Both the position numbers and the translations under genes were made by a program. From the NCBI GenBank assembly GCA_018623875.1, contig JAAZUZ010000054.1, positions 1 through 9,916 of the forward strand: a DNA stretch of 9,916 bases, written 5' to 3'. A model generated the notes under the pieces. That model saw only the letters and a list, made by a program, of their open reading frames with translations. It was not told the origin of the DNA and searched no databases. Positions 1-6,593 of the stretch are shown piece after piece. The number at the start of each line of letters is the position of its first letter. Position 1 is the stretch's first letter. This DNA comes from Synechococcus sp. HW_metabat.21. Lineage in GTDB: Bacteria; Cyanobacteriota; Cyanobacteriia; PCC-6307; Cyanobiaceae.

Positions 1-1486
1 CGCTCTCCTCCGCAGGAGCTGCAGAACTTTTCAGCACCACGTGGCTTCCGGGGCACTCCTGGGCGTGAAACCAGAGATCCCCCTTGCGCGCCTGCTGCAG
101 GCTGATCCACTCGTTTTGTCGGTGGTTGCGTCCGACCTGGATCGACAGCCCCCGCGAGCTGGTCAGGGTCAAGGGGGATGGATCCCCCTGCGGCCGCCGA
201 CGTTCCTTGCGGTTCGTGGGTTGGCGTTGCCAGAGCCGCTCGCTGTCCTCCTCGAGCGCTTTGAGTTGCTGGAGCCCGCTTTGCGGGTCCCGGTCGCATT
301 CCAGTTGGATCAACTCCAGAAAGGTCAGGCTGCCCTCCAGCTGGTCGATCTGTTGTTGGTGCTGGGCGAGCCTGGGGGTGATAGAGGCAACGGAACGCCG
401 CAGGCGCCGGGCTTTTTTGTAGAGCTTCTGGGCCTCGTTGATCGTCTCCCGGCTGGGGTTGGCTTGGCAGAGCAGCGCGTCGGCCTGCTCCTGGAGGCCA
501 TCACTGCTCTCCACTTGATCGAGGAGCAATCGTTGGTGTTGCTGTTGCTGGCGCTCACGCTCGAGGGCCCGCTCAAGGCGCTGCTTGAGGCTCTGCTGCC
601 GCTGACTGAAGGTTCTGGCTTGCAGGCGGCTCTGGTGATAGGCCGCGAGCTCGGCGTTGAGGCTGGTGGCTGGGCCGCCGGTTGCCCAGCAGCAGTAGCC
701 CCCGTCCTCCTCGAGGCGGAAGCCAAACCGCTCCTCCTCCAGAGCCTCGAGCCACTGCTGCCAGCGCTGCCAGAGCTGTTTCCAGCTGGTCTCACTGAGG
801 TCCTGGACGGATTGGCTGAGCAGGTCATCGCCGAGCCCGCCCACCAATTGCCGCGCTAGGGCTGGGCTGATGCCTTGATAGGCACTGGGCAGGGCGCGTT
901 TCAGGGGAAGGGGGAGCAACTGCAGTTCCCCTTTCCAGTGCTCGAAGCGTTCTGTCCTGCTTGGGCCACGGCCGCCCATGGGCGGCGGCGGTAGGTAGAT
1001 GTCGCCGGTGCTAATCGGGCGCAGGCGCGATTGGCTCTCGCGCACCTGCCGGGCCACGGCCACGACCCTGCGGTCCTGATCCAGGAGGAACAGGTTGCTG
1101 TGGCGGCCCATCAATTCCAGGACCAGGCTCCGTTGAGGTGACTCGGAGGGCCTCGGGGCGAAGTCCAGCTCCACCACGCGTTCCCAACCTTCTTGCCGGA
1201 GGCCCGTTAGGGCGAGTCCGCTGAGTCCATGCTGCAGCTGTTGGGCGAGGGTGCTGCCATCCCCCTGCTTGGGGGGCGCCGGGATTTCCAGCAGCCGGGG
1301 GGCTTCAGCAAGCCAGCTCAGTTCGAGCCAGAGCCGCCGCTCCAAGGTGCGGAACCCCAAATGAATGGTGTGCCCATCGGCCTGCTGCGCCTTCTCAAAG
1401 CGACTGGGGACGAGCTGGGGCCTGAGTTCCGCCAGCACGGCGCGCAGGCTGGTGAGATCCATGGCCTGGAGGTGCTGGGCGGCCAT
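1..1486 (-). CDS. rqcH: NFACT-family ribosome quality control protein RqcH, C-terminus cut by window edge
   Basis: Family role: RqcH (relative of eukaryotic NEMF/Rqc2, older name fibronectin-binding protein A) binds obstructed 50S subunits carrying peptidyl-tRNA and recruits tRNA-Ala to add alanine tails that mark stalled chains for degradation. Seen: 495 complete codons from ATG at 1486 with no stop before the window edge. An NFACT-N region holds D10 (MDLTSLRAV) and GRHSNLFLLD at about 127-136. A Gln/Glu/Arg-rich helical stretch at about 280-420 looks like coiled coil. The NFACT-R domain starts near 440, with VGRNHRQNEW at 451-460 and DLWFHAQECPGSHVVL at 470-485. An in-frame TAA upstream of 1486 leaves this as the first ATG; ATG at 1462 is an alternative. 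The family is usually about 550-580 residues, so some 60-80 residues are missing beyond position 1. It diverges from gmk across 59 bp. The usual catalytic Asp-Arg pair appears as Glu-Arg (102-103). Confidence 0.93.
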   Translation of the reverse strand, partial: MAAQHLQAMDLTSLRAVLAELRPQLVPSRFEKAQQADGHTIHLGFRTLERRLWLELSWLAEAPRLLEIPAPPKQGDGSTLAQQLQHGLSGLALTGLRQEGWERVVELDFAPRPSESPQRSLVLELMGRHSNLFLLDQDRRVVAVARQVRESQSRLRPISTGDIYLPPPPMGGRGPSRTERFEHWKGELQLLPLPLKRALPSAYQGISPALARQLVGGLGDDLLSQSVQDLSETSWKQLWQRWQQWLEALEEERFGFRLEEDGGYCCWATGGPATSLNAELAAYHQSRLQARTFSQRQQSLKQRLERALERERQQQQHQRLLLDQVESSDGLQEQADALLCQANPSRETINEAQKLYKKARRLRRSVASITPRLAQHQQQIDQLEGSLTFLELIQLECDRDPQSGLQQLKALEEDSERLWQRQPTNRKERRRPQGDPSPLTLTSSRGLSIQVGRNHRQNEWISLQQARKGDLWFHAQECPGSHVVLKSSAAPAEES

Positions 1487-1545
1487 GGTCTGCGCGGGTT
1501 CGCGGCGGAGGCACTCTTACTCTGCAGGGCCACGGTTGAGTCCCC

Positions 1546-2115
1546 ATGGCGGAAGCGCCCTCCTCCAGCGGCAGGTTGTTCCTGATCACGGGCCCCAGTG
1601 GAGTGGGTAAGGGGACGCTGGTGAGCGCGCTGTTGGAGCGTCACCCGGACATCTGGCTCTCGATTTCAGCGACCACCCGCGCGCCTCGCAGCGGTGAAGT
1701 CGATGGGCAGAGCTACTTCTTCCTGCAGCGATCCGACTTCGACGCGAAGGTGGCGCAGGGCGGCCTGCTCGAGTGGGCCGAATTCGCCGGCAACTGCTAC
1801 GGCACCCCGCGTGAACCGGTGGAGGCACAGCTCCAAGCTGGGCGTCCGGTTCTGCTGGAGATCGAGCTGGAGGGGGCGCGTCAGGTGCGCCGCAGCTTTC
1901 CCAGCGGCTTTCAGATCTTTATTGAGCCCCCCTCCTTCGAGGAGCTCGAGCGACGGATCCGCGGCCGGGGCACCGACAGCGAGGAGGCCATCGCCAAGCG
2001 CTTGGAGCGGGCCAAGGTGGAATTGCAGGCCGCCTCTGAATTTGACGCGGTCATCGTCAACGGCGATTTGACCGAGGCTCTGCAGCAGTTGGAGCAGTTG
2101 ATGGGCCTGGGCTGA
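1546..2115 (+). CDS. gmk: Guanylate kinase
   Basis: Cytosolic enzyme that phosphorylates GMP to GDP with ATP, on the route to GTP and dGTP. The 189-residue product has the normal length for the bacterial enzyme. Seen: P-loop GPSGVGKGT at residues 16-24, the GMP-binding segment TTRAPRSGEVDG at 43-54 followed by Y57, the EFAGNCYGTP segment at about 79-88, and a lid region around RIRGRGTDSEEAI (137-149). The ATG at 1546 was chosen because it places the P-loop at the usual distance from the N-terminus; no clear Shine-Dalgarno sequence precedes it. It is divergent from the rqcH gene and is followed within about 25 bp by a strong hairpin terminator, so it is probably transcribed alone. I see nothing unusual in the protein. 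Confidence 0.97.
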   Translation: MAEAPSSSGRLFLITGPSGVGKGTLVSALLERHPDIWLSISATTRAPRSGEVDGQSYFFLQRSDFDAKVAQGGLLEWAEFAGNCYGTPREPVEAQLQAGRPVLLEIELEGARQVRRSFPSGFQIFIEPPSFEELERRIRGRGTDSEEAIAKRLERAKVELQAASEFDAVIVNGDLTEALQQLEQLMGLG

Positions 2116-2137
2116 AGTCCCGATCGGTTTCCAATAA

Positions 2138-2163
2138 AAAAGGCCCCCTTCCGGGGGCCTTTT
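2138..2163. terminator. Bidirectional rho-independent terminator between gmk and psaJ
   Basis: An 11-bp perfect stem (AAAAGGCCCCC at 2138-2148 pairing with 2153-2163) closes a TTCC tetraloop. The AT end of the stem gives a T run on both strands: TTTT reading right, and TTTTTTATT reading left. It sits between the stop codons of the convergent genes gmk (2115) and psaJ (2180) and so can end transcripts from both sides. The structure is read directly from the sequence; its activity is inferred. Confidence 0.93.
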
Positions 2164-2179
2164 CTGTGGCGTCTGCCGA

Positions 2180-2296
2180 TCACATCGGGTGGAAGAGGAG
2201 ATCGGGATAGAAGCGGTTGAATTCGATCAGGATGCCGGCGGTGACGGTGAACCAGATCGCGGCGAAGACCGGAGCGGTGGTCAGAAACTTTTTCAT
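2180..2296 (-). CDS. psaJ: Photosystem I reaction centre subunit IX (PsaJ)
   Basis: Small one-helix thylakoid membrane subunit of photosystem I that packs next to PsaF at the edge of the complex. The 38-residue product starts MKKFLTTAPVFAAIWF, continues with a hydrophobic membrane helix at about residues 7-24 and ends with the characteristic EFNRFYPDLLFHPM-type tail. Length and sequence pattern both fit PsaJ, which is normally about 38-44 residues. The gene lies 39 bp downstream of psaF on the same strand, the usual cyanobacterial psaF-psaJ order, so the two are very likely one operon. The terminator at 2138-2163 lies directly beyond its stop. No obvious Shine-Dalgarno sequence is visible before ATG 2296. 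Confidence 0.96.
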   Translation of the reverse strand: MKKFLTTAPVFAAIWFTVTAGILIEFNRFYPDLLFHPM

Positions 2297-2335
2297 CGGA
2301 AAAGACGTTGAAAGAGTGGAAGTAACCCGCCGCGA

Positions 2336-2815
2336 TCAGCGAGGGGAAACGGTGATCTTGTCGTCGGATTCGGTCAGCTTCCCGCCGCTCAACTCAGCGA
2401 AAGCTGCGATGGGCCAAGTGGCAGCAGCCAGGGTGCTCTTGAAGGCCAGAGACAGGTCGATCTGGATCTCCTTCATGGCGGCATCCTTGCTTCCGCGGAT
2501 GGCCATCAGGTAGTTGCGACCGGCCCAGCCGATGCAACCAGCGATGTACAGGAAGGCGATGCCGGGGATGATGAAGTCACCAGCGTGGCTGAGGCGACCA
2601 TCCACGATCAGGTGGGGAAGGCCATCTTCGCCGCAGGAGGCTTGGCTATACATCTCGAAGCGCGCCTTCGCCTGAGGGGTGGAGGCGGCGGCGGCACGGG
2701 ATTGGAAGCGTGCGCTTTCAGCGCAGGGGGTCAGACCTGCGACATCAGCTTTCGCCACGGGGGCGAAGCCGAAAATCAGCAGGGCAGAAATGAGAACTGC
2801 AAAAAGGCGGCGCAT
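2336..2815 (-). CDS. psaF: Photosystem I reaction centre subunit III (PsaF)
   Basis: Subunit of photosystem I with a lumenal N-terminal domain and a membrane-anchored C-terminal part; it borders PsaJ. The 159-residue precursor begins MRRLFAVLISALLIFGFAP, a lumen-targeting signal peptide ending AKA at 22-24. The mature protein then starts DVAGLTPC. Family signatures seen are ARFEMYSQASCGEDGLPHLI (about 51-70), HAGDFIIPG (77-85), the hydrophobic FLYIAGCIGWAGRNYL (88-103), and KEIQIDLSLAF (115-125). Cysteines 31 and 61 lie in the lumenal domain and could form a disulfide (inference). Another ATG lies seven codons upstream (2836), but starting at 2815 gives a standard signal peptide, so it is preferred. 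The gene is divergent from tsaD across 65 bp, which must hold its promoter; I could not assign one with confidence. Confidence 0.97.
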   Translation of the reverse strand: MRRLFAVLISALLIFGFAPVAKADVAGLTPCAESARFQSRAAAASTPQAKARFEMYSQASCGEDGLPHLIVDGRLSHAGDFIIPGIAFLYIAGCIGWAGRNYLMAIRGSKDAAMKEIQIDLSLAFKSTLAAATWPIAAFAELSGGKLTESDDKITVSPR

Positions 2816-2880
2816 CGTCAGGTCCAGCTGCTGCACGGCAGGATGTCACTTCCGGACAGTAAGAGAGTCCTTCAGAACTC

Positions 2881-3948
2881 ATGCCCACGTTGCTGGCGCT
2901 CGAAACAAGTTGTGACGAGTCAGCAGCTGCGGTTGTGCGCGATCAAACGGTCTTGGCGAGTGCCATCGCAACCCAGATCGAAGAACACGCCCGCTGGGGT
3001 GGTGTCGTTCCTGAGATCGCGTCGAGACGACATGTCGAAGCGCTCCCCCATCTGATTGAGCAGGTGATGGCCGAAAGCGGGGTGAGTTACGCCGAGCTGG
3101 ATGCCATTGCGGCCACGGCGGCCCCTGGGTTGGTCGGTGCGCTGCTGGTGGGATCAGTGACCGGCAGGAGCTTGGCCCGTCTGCACGGCAAACCTTTCGT
3201 TGGCGTTCATCATTTGGAGGGCCACCTTTGTTCGGTGCACTTGGGGGACCCGTTGCCCTCCGGCCCGTATTTGGTCTTGCTGGTCAGTGGCGGGCACACC
3301 GAGATGATTCGCGTGGATGGGCCCGGCTCCTATCGCCGCTTGGCCCGTAGCCGCGATGACGCGGCTGGCGAGGCCTTTGACAAGGTGGCTCGGCTGCTTG
3401 GGCTGGGGTATCCGGGCGGCCCGGCTGTTCAGGCCGCTGCCGCCAGCGGTGATCCCAAGCGTTTTCCGTTACCCAAAGGACGGGTGTCTCTGCCGGAGGG
3501 GGGCTTTCACCCCTACGACTTCAGCTTCAGCGGTTTGAAAACCGCGGTTCTACGCCTGGTGAATCAGCTCCGGGCGGAGGAGGCAGGTGGCGGAGACCCA
3601 TTCCCCTTGGCCGATGTGGCGGCCAGCTTTGAGCAGGTGGTGGCGGATGTCTTGGTGGAGCGCACGACCCGCTGTGCCCGCGACCAAGGCCTGAAGACCA
3701 TCGTCATGGTGGGCGGTGTGGCGGCGAACCGTCGCTTGCGGGATCGTTTGCAGGCGCGCTGCCAAGCCCTGCAACTGGACTGGCGGGTGGCGCCTTTGGC
3801 CTATTGCACTGACAACGCCGCGATGATTGGCGTGGCCGCTGAACAGCGCTTTAAAGCAGGCGGTCAGAGCTCGATCCGCTTGGCGGTGACCCCCCGCTTG
3901 GCCCTTGAGGAAGCCCCGGTTCTCTATGAACCCCAGCCTCCCTTCTGA
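2881..3948 (+). CDS. tsaD: tRNA N6-adenosine threonylcarbamoyltransferase TsaD
   Basis: Cytosolic enzyme (formerly Gcp/YgjD) that, with TsaB and TsaE, moves the threonylcarbamoyl group from TC-AMP to A37 of tRNAs reading ANN codons, forming t6A. The 355-residue product is at the family's usual length. Seen: the N-terminal ASKHA signature LALETSCDESAAAVV (5-19), the metal-binding HLEGH with H111 and H115, LVSGGHTEM (134-142), DDAAGEAFDKVARLLGLGYPGG (159-180), FSFSGLKTA (214-222), VGGVAANRRL (277-286), and the third metal ligand D311 in CTDNAAMIG. ATG 2881 begins directly at the first domain. tsaB and tsaE are not in this window. The HLIP gene follows 36 bp downstream on the same strand and could be co-transcribed. 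Confidence 0.97.
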   Translation: MPTLLALETSCDESAAAVVRDQTVLASAIATQIEEHARWGGVVPEIASRRHVEALPHLIEQVMAESGVSYAELDAIAATAAPGLVGALLVGSVTGRSLARLHGKPFVGVHHLEGHLCSVHLGDPLPSGPYLVLLVSGGHTEMIRVDGPGSYRRLARSRDDAAGEAFDKVARLLGLGYPGGPAVQAAAASGDPKRFPLPKGRVSLPEGGFHPYDFSFSGLKTAVLRLVNQLRAEEAGGGDPFPLADVAASFEQVVADVLVERTTRCARDQGLKTIVMVGGVAANRRLRDRLQARCQALQLDWRVAPLAYCTDNAAMIGVAAEQRFKAGGQSSIRLAVTPRLALEEAPVLYEPQPPF

Positions 3949-3984
3949 AGTCCGTAGGGTGGTCAAACTTCGCGAGCAGAGGGT

Positions 3985-4167
3985 ATGGCCACTGCAGATT
4001 CCGCTCCTACCCCGGATCAAGTGGTTGAAGCGGCTCCTGAAGAGCTGAACCAGTGGAAGCGAGGTTTTACGCCCCAGGCTGAGATCTGGAACGGCCGGAT
4101 GGCGATGGTTGGCCTTTCTGTTGGTTTGAGCGTCCTTTTGATCGCCCGCCTCGCCGGCAAGGTTTGA
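3985..4167 (+). CDS. hli: High-light-inducible protein (HLIP / one-helix chlorophyll-binding protein)
   Basis: HLIPs are single-helix relatives of plant light-harvesting proteins. They bind chlorophyll and carotenoid in the thylakoid membrane and protect photosystem assembly and chlorophyll recycling under light stress. The 60-residue product has a polar N-terminus (1-30), then AEIWNGRMAMVG at 32-43, matching the conserved ExxNGRxAMxG chlorophyll-binding motif with E33, N36 and R38. A hydrophobic helix runs to about residue 56. It lies 36 bp after tsaD and may share its transcript or have its own promoter at the end of tsaD. Its stop is 10 bp from the end of the convergent pilT, and I see no clear hairpin terminator between them. 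The paralogue within the hli family cannot be assigned from sequence alone. Confidence 0.94.
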   Translation: MATADSAPTPDQVVEAAPEELNQWKRGFTPQAEIWNGRMAMVGLSVGLSVLLIARLAGKV

Positions 4168-4177
4168 GCCCTCGGCG

Positions 4178-5380
4178 CTAATTCGAGTCCTTTCCGCGTA
4201 GGGCCTGGGCGAGCTCGTTGGCTTTGAGGCTTTGGGTCAGGGCTACCTCACCCGCGACACGCCCCTGTTCGACCAGAGCTTTGAGGGATTGGTTGGCGGT
4301 CTGCATGCCGTCAAAACCGCTGCGGGACATGATCGATTCGATCTCATCGAGTTCACCGCGCTCGATGTAGTCCTTGCAGGCATCGGTGTTGATCAAGATG
4401 TCGTGAAAGGCGGCCCGTTTGCCGTCCGTTGTTTTGATGAGCCCCTGGGCGATGACCCCCAGCAGGCTCTCTGCCAAGGAACGGCGGAGGCTGGGCTGGT
4501 CCTGGGGCGGCACCATCCCGAGCACCCGCTCCACGGTTTTCACCGCTGAGTTGGTGTGGAGAGTGCCGAACACCAGGTGACCGGTTTGCGAGGCCTCAAG
4601 GGCGGTGGTGAGGGTTTCGCCGTCGCGCAATTCACCGATCAAGATCACGTCGGGGTCTTCCCGAAGAGCGGCCCTGAGGGCGTTGTGAAAGTGCTTGGTG
4701 TGCGGCCCCACCTCTCGGTGGCGAATCAAGGACTGCTGGCTGCTGTGGACGAATTCGACCGGGTCCTCAATCGTGAGGATGTGGCAGGAACGGTTGCGAT
4801 TGATCCAGTCGATCATCGCGGCGAGGGTGGTGCTTTTCCCTGACCCGGTGGGGCCTGTGATCAGTACGAGGCCCTTGGGCTTGGAGGCGAGCTCCTGCAG
4901 CACGGCGGGGAGCTTGAGCTCCTCCAGGGTTGCGATGGTCTGGGGAATCAGGCGGAGCACCATGGCGGGCCCCCGCAGGGACTCCAGCAGGTTGATGCGC
5001 ACCCGGACAAAGGGGAAGGCGTGGGAGCCGTCGAACTCCTTATCCCGCTGGAAGGCATCCACCTGGGCAGGGCTCAGCATTTCCCGCATCCAGGCCTGGA
5101 AGCCAGCGGCTTCGGTGATGGGCCAACCCGTCCGCAGCATCGCGCCGCGGTCGCGGTAGCGGGGTTCTTCGCCGACCCCGAGATGGACATCGGAGAACCC
5201 CTGCTCGGCGGCGAGCTTGACGATGCCTTGGAGCGAACTGGGTTGGCGGCCCTGCAGGGAACCATCCAGCGCGTCCGGTTGGGGGGTGGGAGTGCTCTGA
5301 GGGGCGTGTCCCTGGTTTGGAAACAGCCCGATCGGGAAGGGCGAACTGTTGCTCACTGCCCGCAGCCTCGCTGCAGCCAC
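4178..5380 (-). CDS. pilT: PilT-family pilus retraction ATPase
   Basis: Hexameric cytoplasmic ATPase of the GspE/PilT secretion superfamily; PilT drives pilin depolymerisation and type IV pilus retraction, used for twitching and DNA uptake. The 400-residue product (from GTG 5380) has a PAS-like N-terminal domain with GFSDVHL at 61-67, Walker A GPTGSGKST (176-184), Asp box ILTIEDPVEF (201-210), Walker B DPDVILIGELRD (242-253) and His box GHLVFGTLHTNSA (267-279). The C-terminal retraction motif AIRNLIRE is strongly altered: ACKDYIER at 334-341. Residues 1-50 form a Pro/Gln/Ser-rich extension, making it longer than the usual 340-370. An in-frame stop upstream rules out a longer start; GTG 5356 is an alternative. 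No pilus genes adjoin it, so the substrate pilus is not shown here. The C-terminal pattern recalls a divergent cyanobacterial PilT paralogue rather than canonical PilT1 (from memory). Confidence 0.9.
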   Translation of the reverse strand: MAAARLRAVSNSSPFPIGLFPNQGHAPQSTPTPQPDALDGSLQGRQPSSLQGIVKLAAEQGFSDVHLGVGEEPRYRDRGAMLRTGWPITEAAGFQAWMREMLSPAQVDAFQRDKEFDGSHAFPFVRVRINLLESLRGPAMVLRLIPQTIATLEELKLPAVLQELASKPKGLVLITGPTGSGKSTTLAAMIDWINRNRSCHILTIEDPVEFVHSSQQSLIRHREVGPHTKHFHNALRAALREDPDVILIGELRDGETLTTALEASQTGHLVFGTLHTNSAVKTVERVLGMVPPQDQPSLRRSLAESLLGVIAQGLIKTTDGKRAAFHDILINTDACKDYIERGELDEIESIMSRSGFDGMQTANQSLKALVEQGRVAGEVALTQSLKANELAQALRGKDSN

Positions 5381-5398
5381 TGTTGCGGCAAAGCGACG

Positions 5399-5421
5399 GG
5401 TGGGCAGCTTTTCTGCCCGCC
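5399..5421. promoter_or_regulatory. Inverted repeat in the pilT-wecB divergent intergenic region
   Basis: GGTGGGCAG (5399-5407) and CTGCCCGCC (5413-5421) form a 9-bp stem with one G-T wobble and a five-base CTTTT loop. It occupies about a third of the 66-bp gap between the two divergent starts. It could be an operator, a 5'-UTR structure or a hairpin of no function. No polyT tract of terminator quality follows on either strand. Confidence 0.4.
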
Positions 5422-5446
5422 ATCTTTAGGATCCAAGCGACTGGTC

Positions 5447-6592
5447 GTGGCCCCTCGAGTGAGCGTTCCCCACAACGTCTGCATCGTGTTGGGCACACGT
5501 CCGGAGGCGATCAAGCTCGCTCCGGTCATCCAGGCGTTCCAGCAGTCCGACGACTTCAAGACCCGGGTGGTGCTCACCGGCCAACACCGGGAGATGGTGA
5601 CCCAGGTGATGGACCTGTTTGACCTGCAGGCCGATCACGACTTGGCCTTGATGGCCCCTAAGCAGACCCTGACTCACATCACCTGTGCGGCGCTGCAGGG
5701 ATTGAAGGCGGAGTTTGAGCAGTTCCCCCCCGATTTGGTCTTGGTGCAGGGGGACACCACAACGGCCTTCGCCTCTGCGTTGGCGGCGTTTTACGAGCAG
5801 ATCCCCGTCGGCCACGTGGAGGCGGGACTGCGCACCGACAACATCTTTGATCCCTACCCCGAGGAGGCCAACCGCCGTCTGATCTCCCAGGTCGCCCAGC
5901 TGCACTTCGCCCCGACCCACGTCTCGGCCCGAAACTTGGCGGCCTCTGGCGTGGTTGGTCAGACCATCACGACCGGCAACACCGTGATCGATGCCCTCCT
6001 GTTGATGGCCCAAAAGGCTCCGCCTTTTGAACTTCCGGGTTTGGACTTTGAGAAGCAGCGAGTGATCCTGGCGACGGTTCATCGCCGCGAGAACTGGGGC
6101 GAGCGACTTCAGGAGATCGGTAAGGGCTTCTTGGCTGTGCTGGAGAGCTACCCCGATACGGCCTTGCTGCTGCCTTTGCATCGCAATCCCACCGTGCGCG
6201 ACCCCCTGCAGGCGCTGCTCGGTGATCATCCGCGGGCCTTCTTGACGGAGCCCCTGGATTACGACCGTCTGGTGGCCGCGATGCGTGGCTCGACCCTGCT
6301 TCTGACTGATTCAGGCGGTCTTCAAGAGGAGGCGCCGGCCCTCGGTAAGCCGGTCCTGGTCCTCCGGCGCACCACCGAGCGGCCCGAGGCCGTCGACGCT
6401 GGCACTGCCAAGTTGATTGGTACGGACTCTGCCGACATCCTGCGGGAGGCCTCCCTGTTGCTGGATGACGCCGAGGCCTACGAAGAGATGGCACGAGCCC
6501 ACAACCCGTTTGGGGACGGCCAGGCGAGCACGCGCATCCTCGAGGCCTGCCGAAGCTTCCTCAACGAGCGCCGCCACGCGGCGGCCGCGTGA
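5447..6592 (+). CDS. wecB: UDP-N-acetylglucosamine 2-epimerase (non-hydrolysing)
   Basis: Cytosolic enzyme interconverting UDP-GlcNAc and UDP-ManNAc, a precursor for surface polysaccharides. The 381-residue product matches the usual 370-390. Seen: VLGTRPEAIKLAP (14-26), TGQHREM (44-50), QGDTTT with D103, VGHVEAGLRT with E125, PYPEEANR with E139, TGNTVIDALL (176-185), ATVHRRENWG with H212, and the UDP-binding LTDSGGLQEEAPALGKPVLVLR (286-307), followed by TTERPEAV. D103, E125, E139 and H212 correspond to the catalytic D95, E117, E131 and H213 of E. coli WecB. The frame is open back to 5021, but that stretch is antisense to pilT, so the start is placed at GTG 5447, which has AGGA about 15 bp upstream; GTG 5459 is equally possible. 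No glycosyltransferase or dehydrogenase partner lies nearby, so the end product is unknown. It converges on the adaptor gene with one base between the stops. Confidence 0.93.
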   Translation: MAPRVSVPHNVCIVLGTRPEAIKLAPVIQAFQQSDDFKTRVVLTGQHREMVTQVMDLFDLQADHDLALMAPKQTLTHITCAALQGLKAEFEQFPPDLVLVQGDTTTAFASALAAFYEQIPVGHVEAGLRTDNIFDPYPEEANRRLISQVAQLHFAPTHVSARNLAASGVVGQTITTGNTVIDALLLMAQKAPPFELPGLDFEKQRVILATVHRRENWGERLQEIGKGFLAVLESYPDTALLLPLHRNPTVRDPLQALLGDHPRAFLTEPLDYDRLVAAMRGSTLLLTDSGGLQEEAPALGKPVLVLRRTTERPEAVDAGTAKLIGTDSADILREASLLLDDAEAYEEMARAHNPFGDGQASTRILEACRSFLNERRHAAAA

Positions 6593-6593
6593 C

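Noticed and set aside
41..859. Long plus-strand open frame rich in Leu, Ala and Glu
   Set aside because: It is the antisense of the rqcH gene, whose minus-strand product has clear NFACT motifs; the plus frame has only composition-driven hydrophobic runs.
2800..2825. Resemblance between the psaF start and the start at 9705 (MRRLF versus MRRFL with similar flanks)
   Set aside because: The similarity is limited to a generic signal peptide start and about ten bases; the mature proteins are unrelated.
5021..5446. In-frame upstream extension of wecB
   Set aside because: It is antisense to the PilT-family coding sequence, shows no similarity to the epimerase fold, and WecB homology begins at residue 10 after GTG 5447.
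5426..6229. Long minus-strand open frame opposite wecB
   Set aside because: It is a Gln/His/Gly/Leu-rich antisense shadow with no recognisable motif, opposite a gene with all catalytic residues intact.
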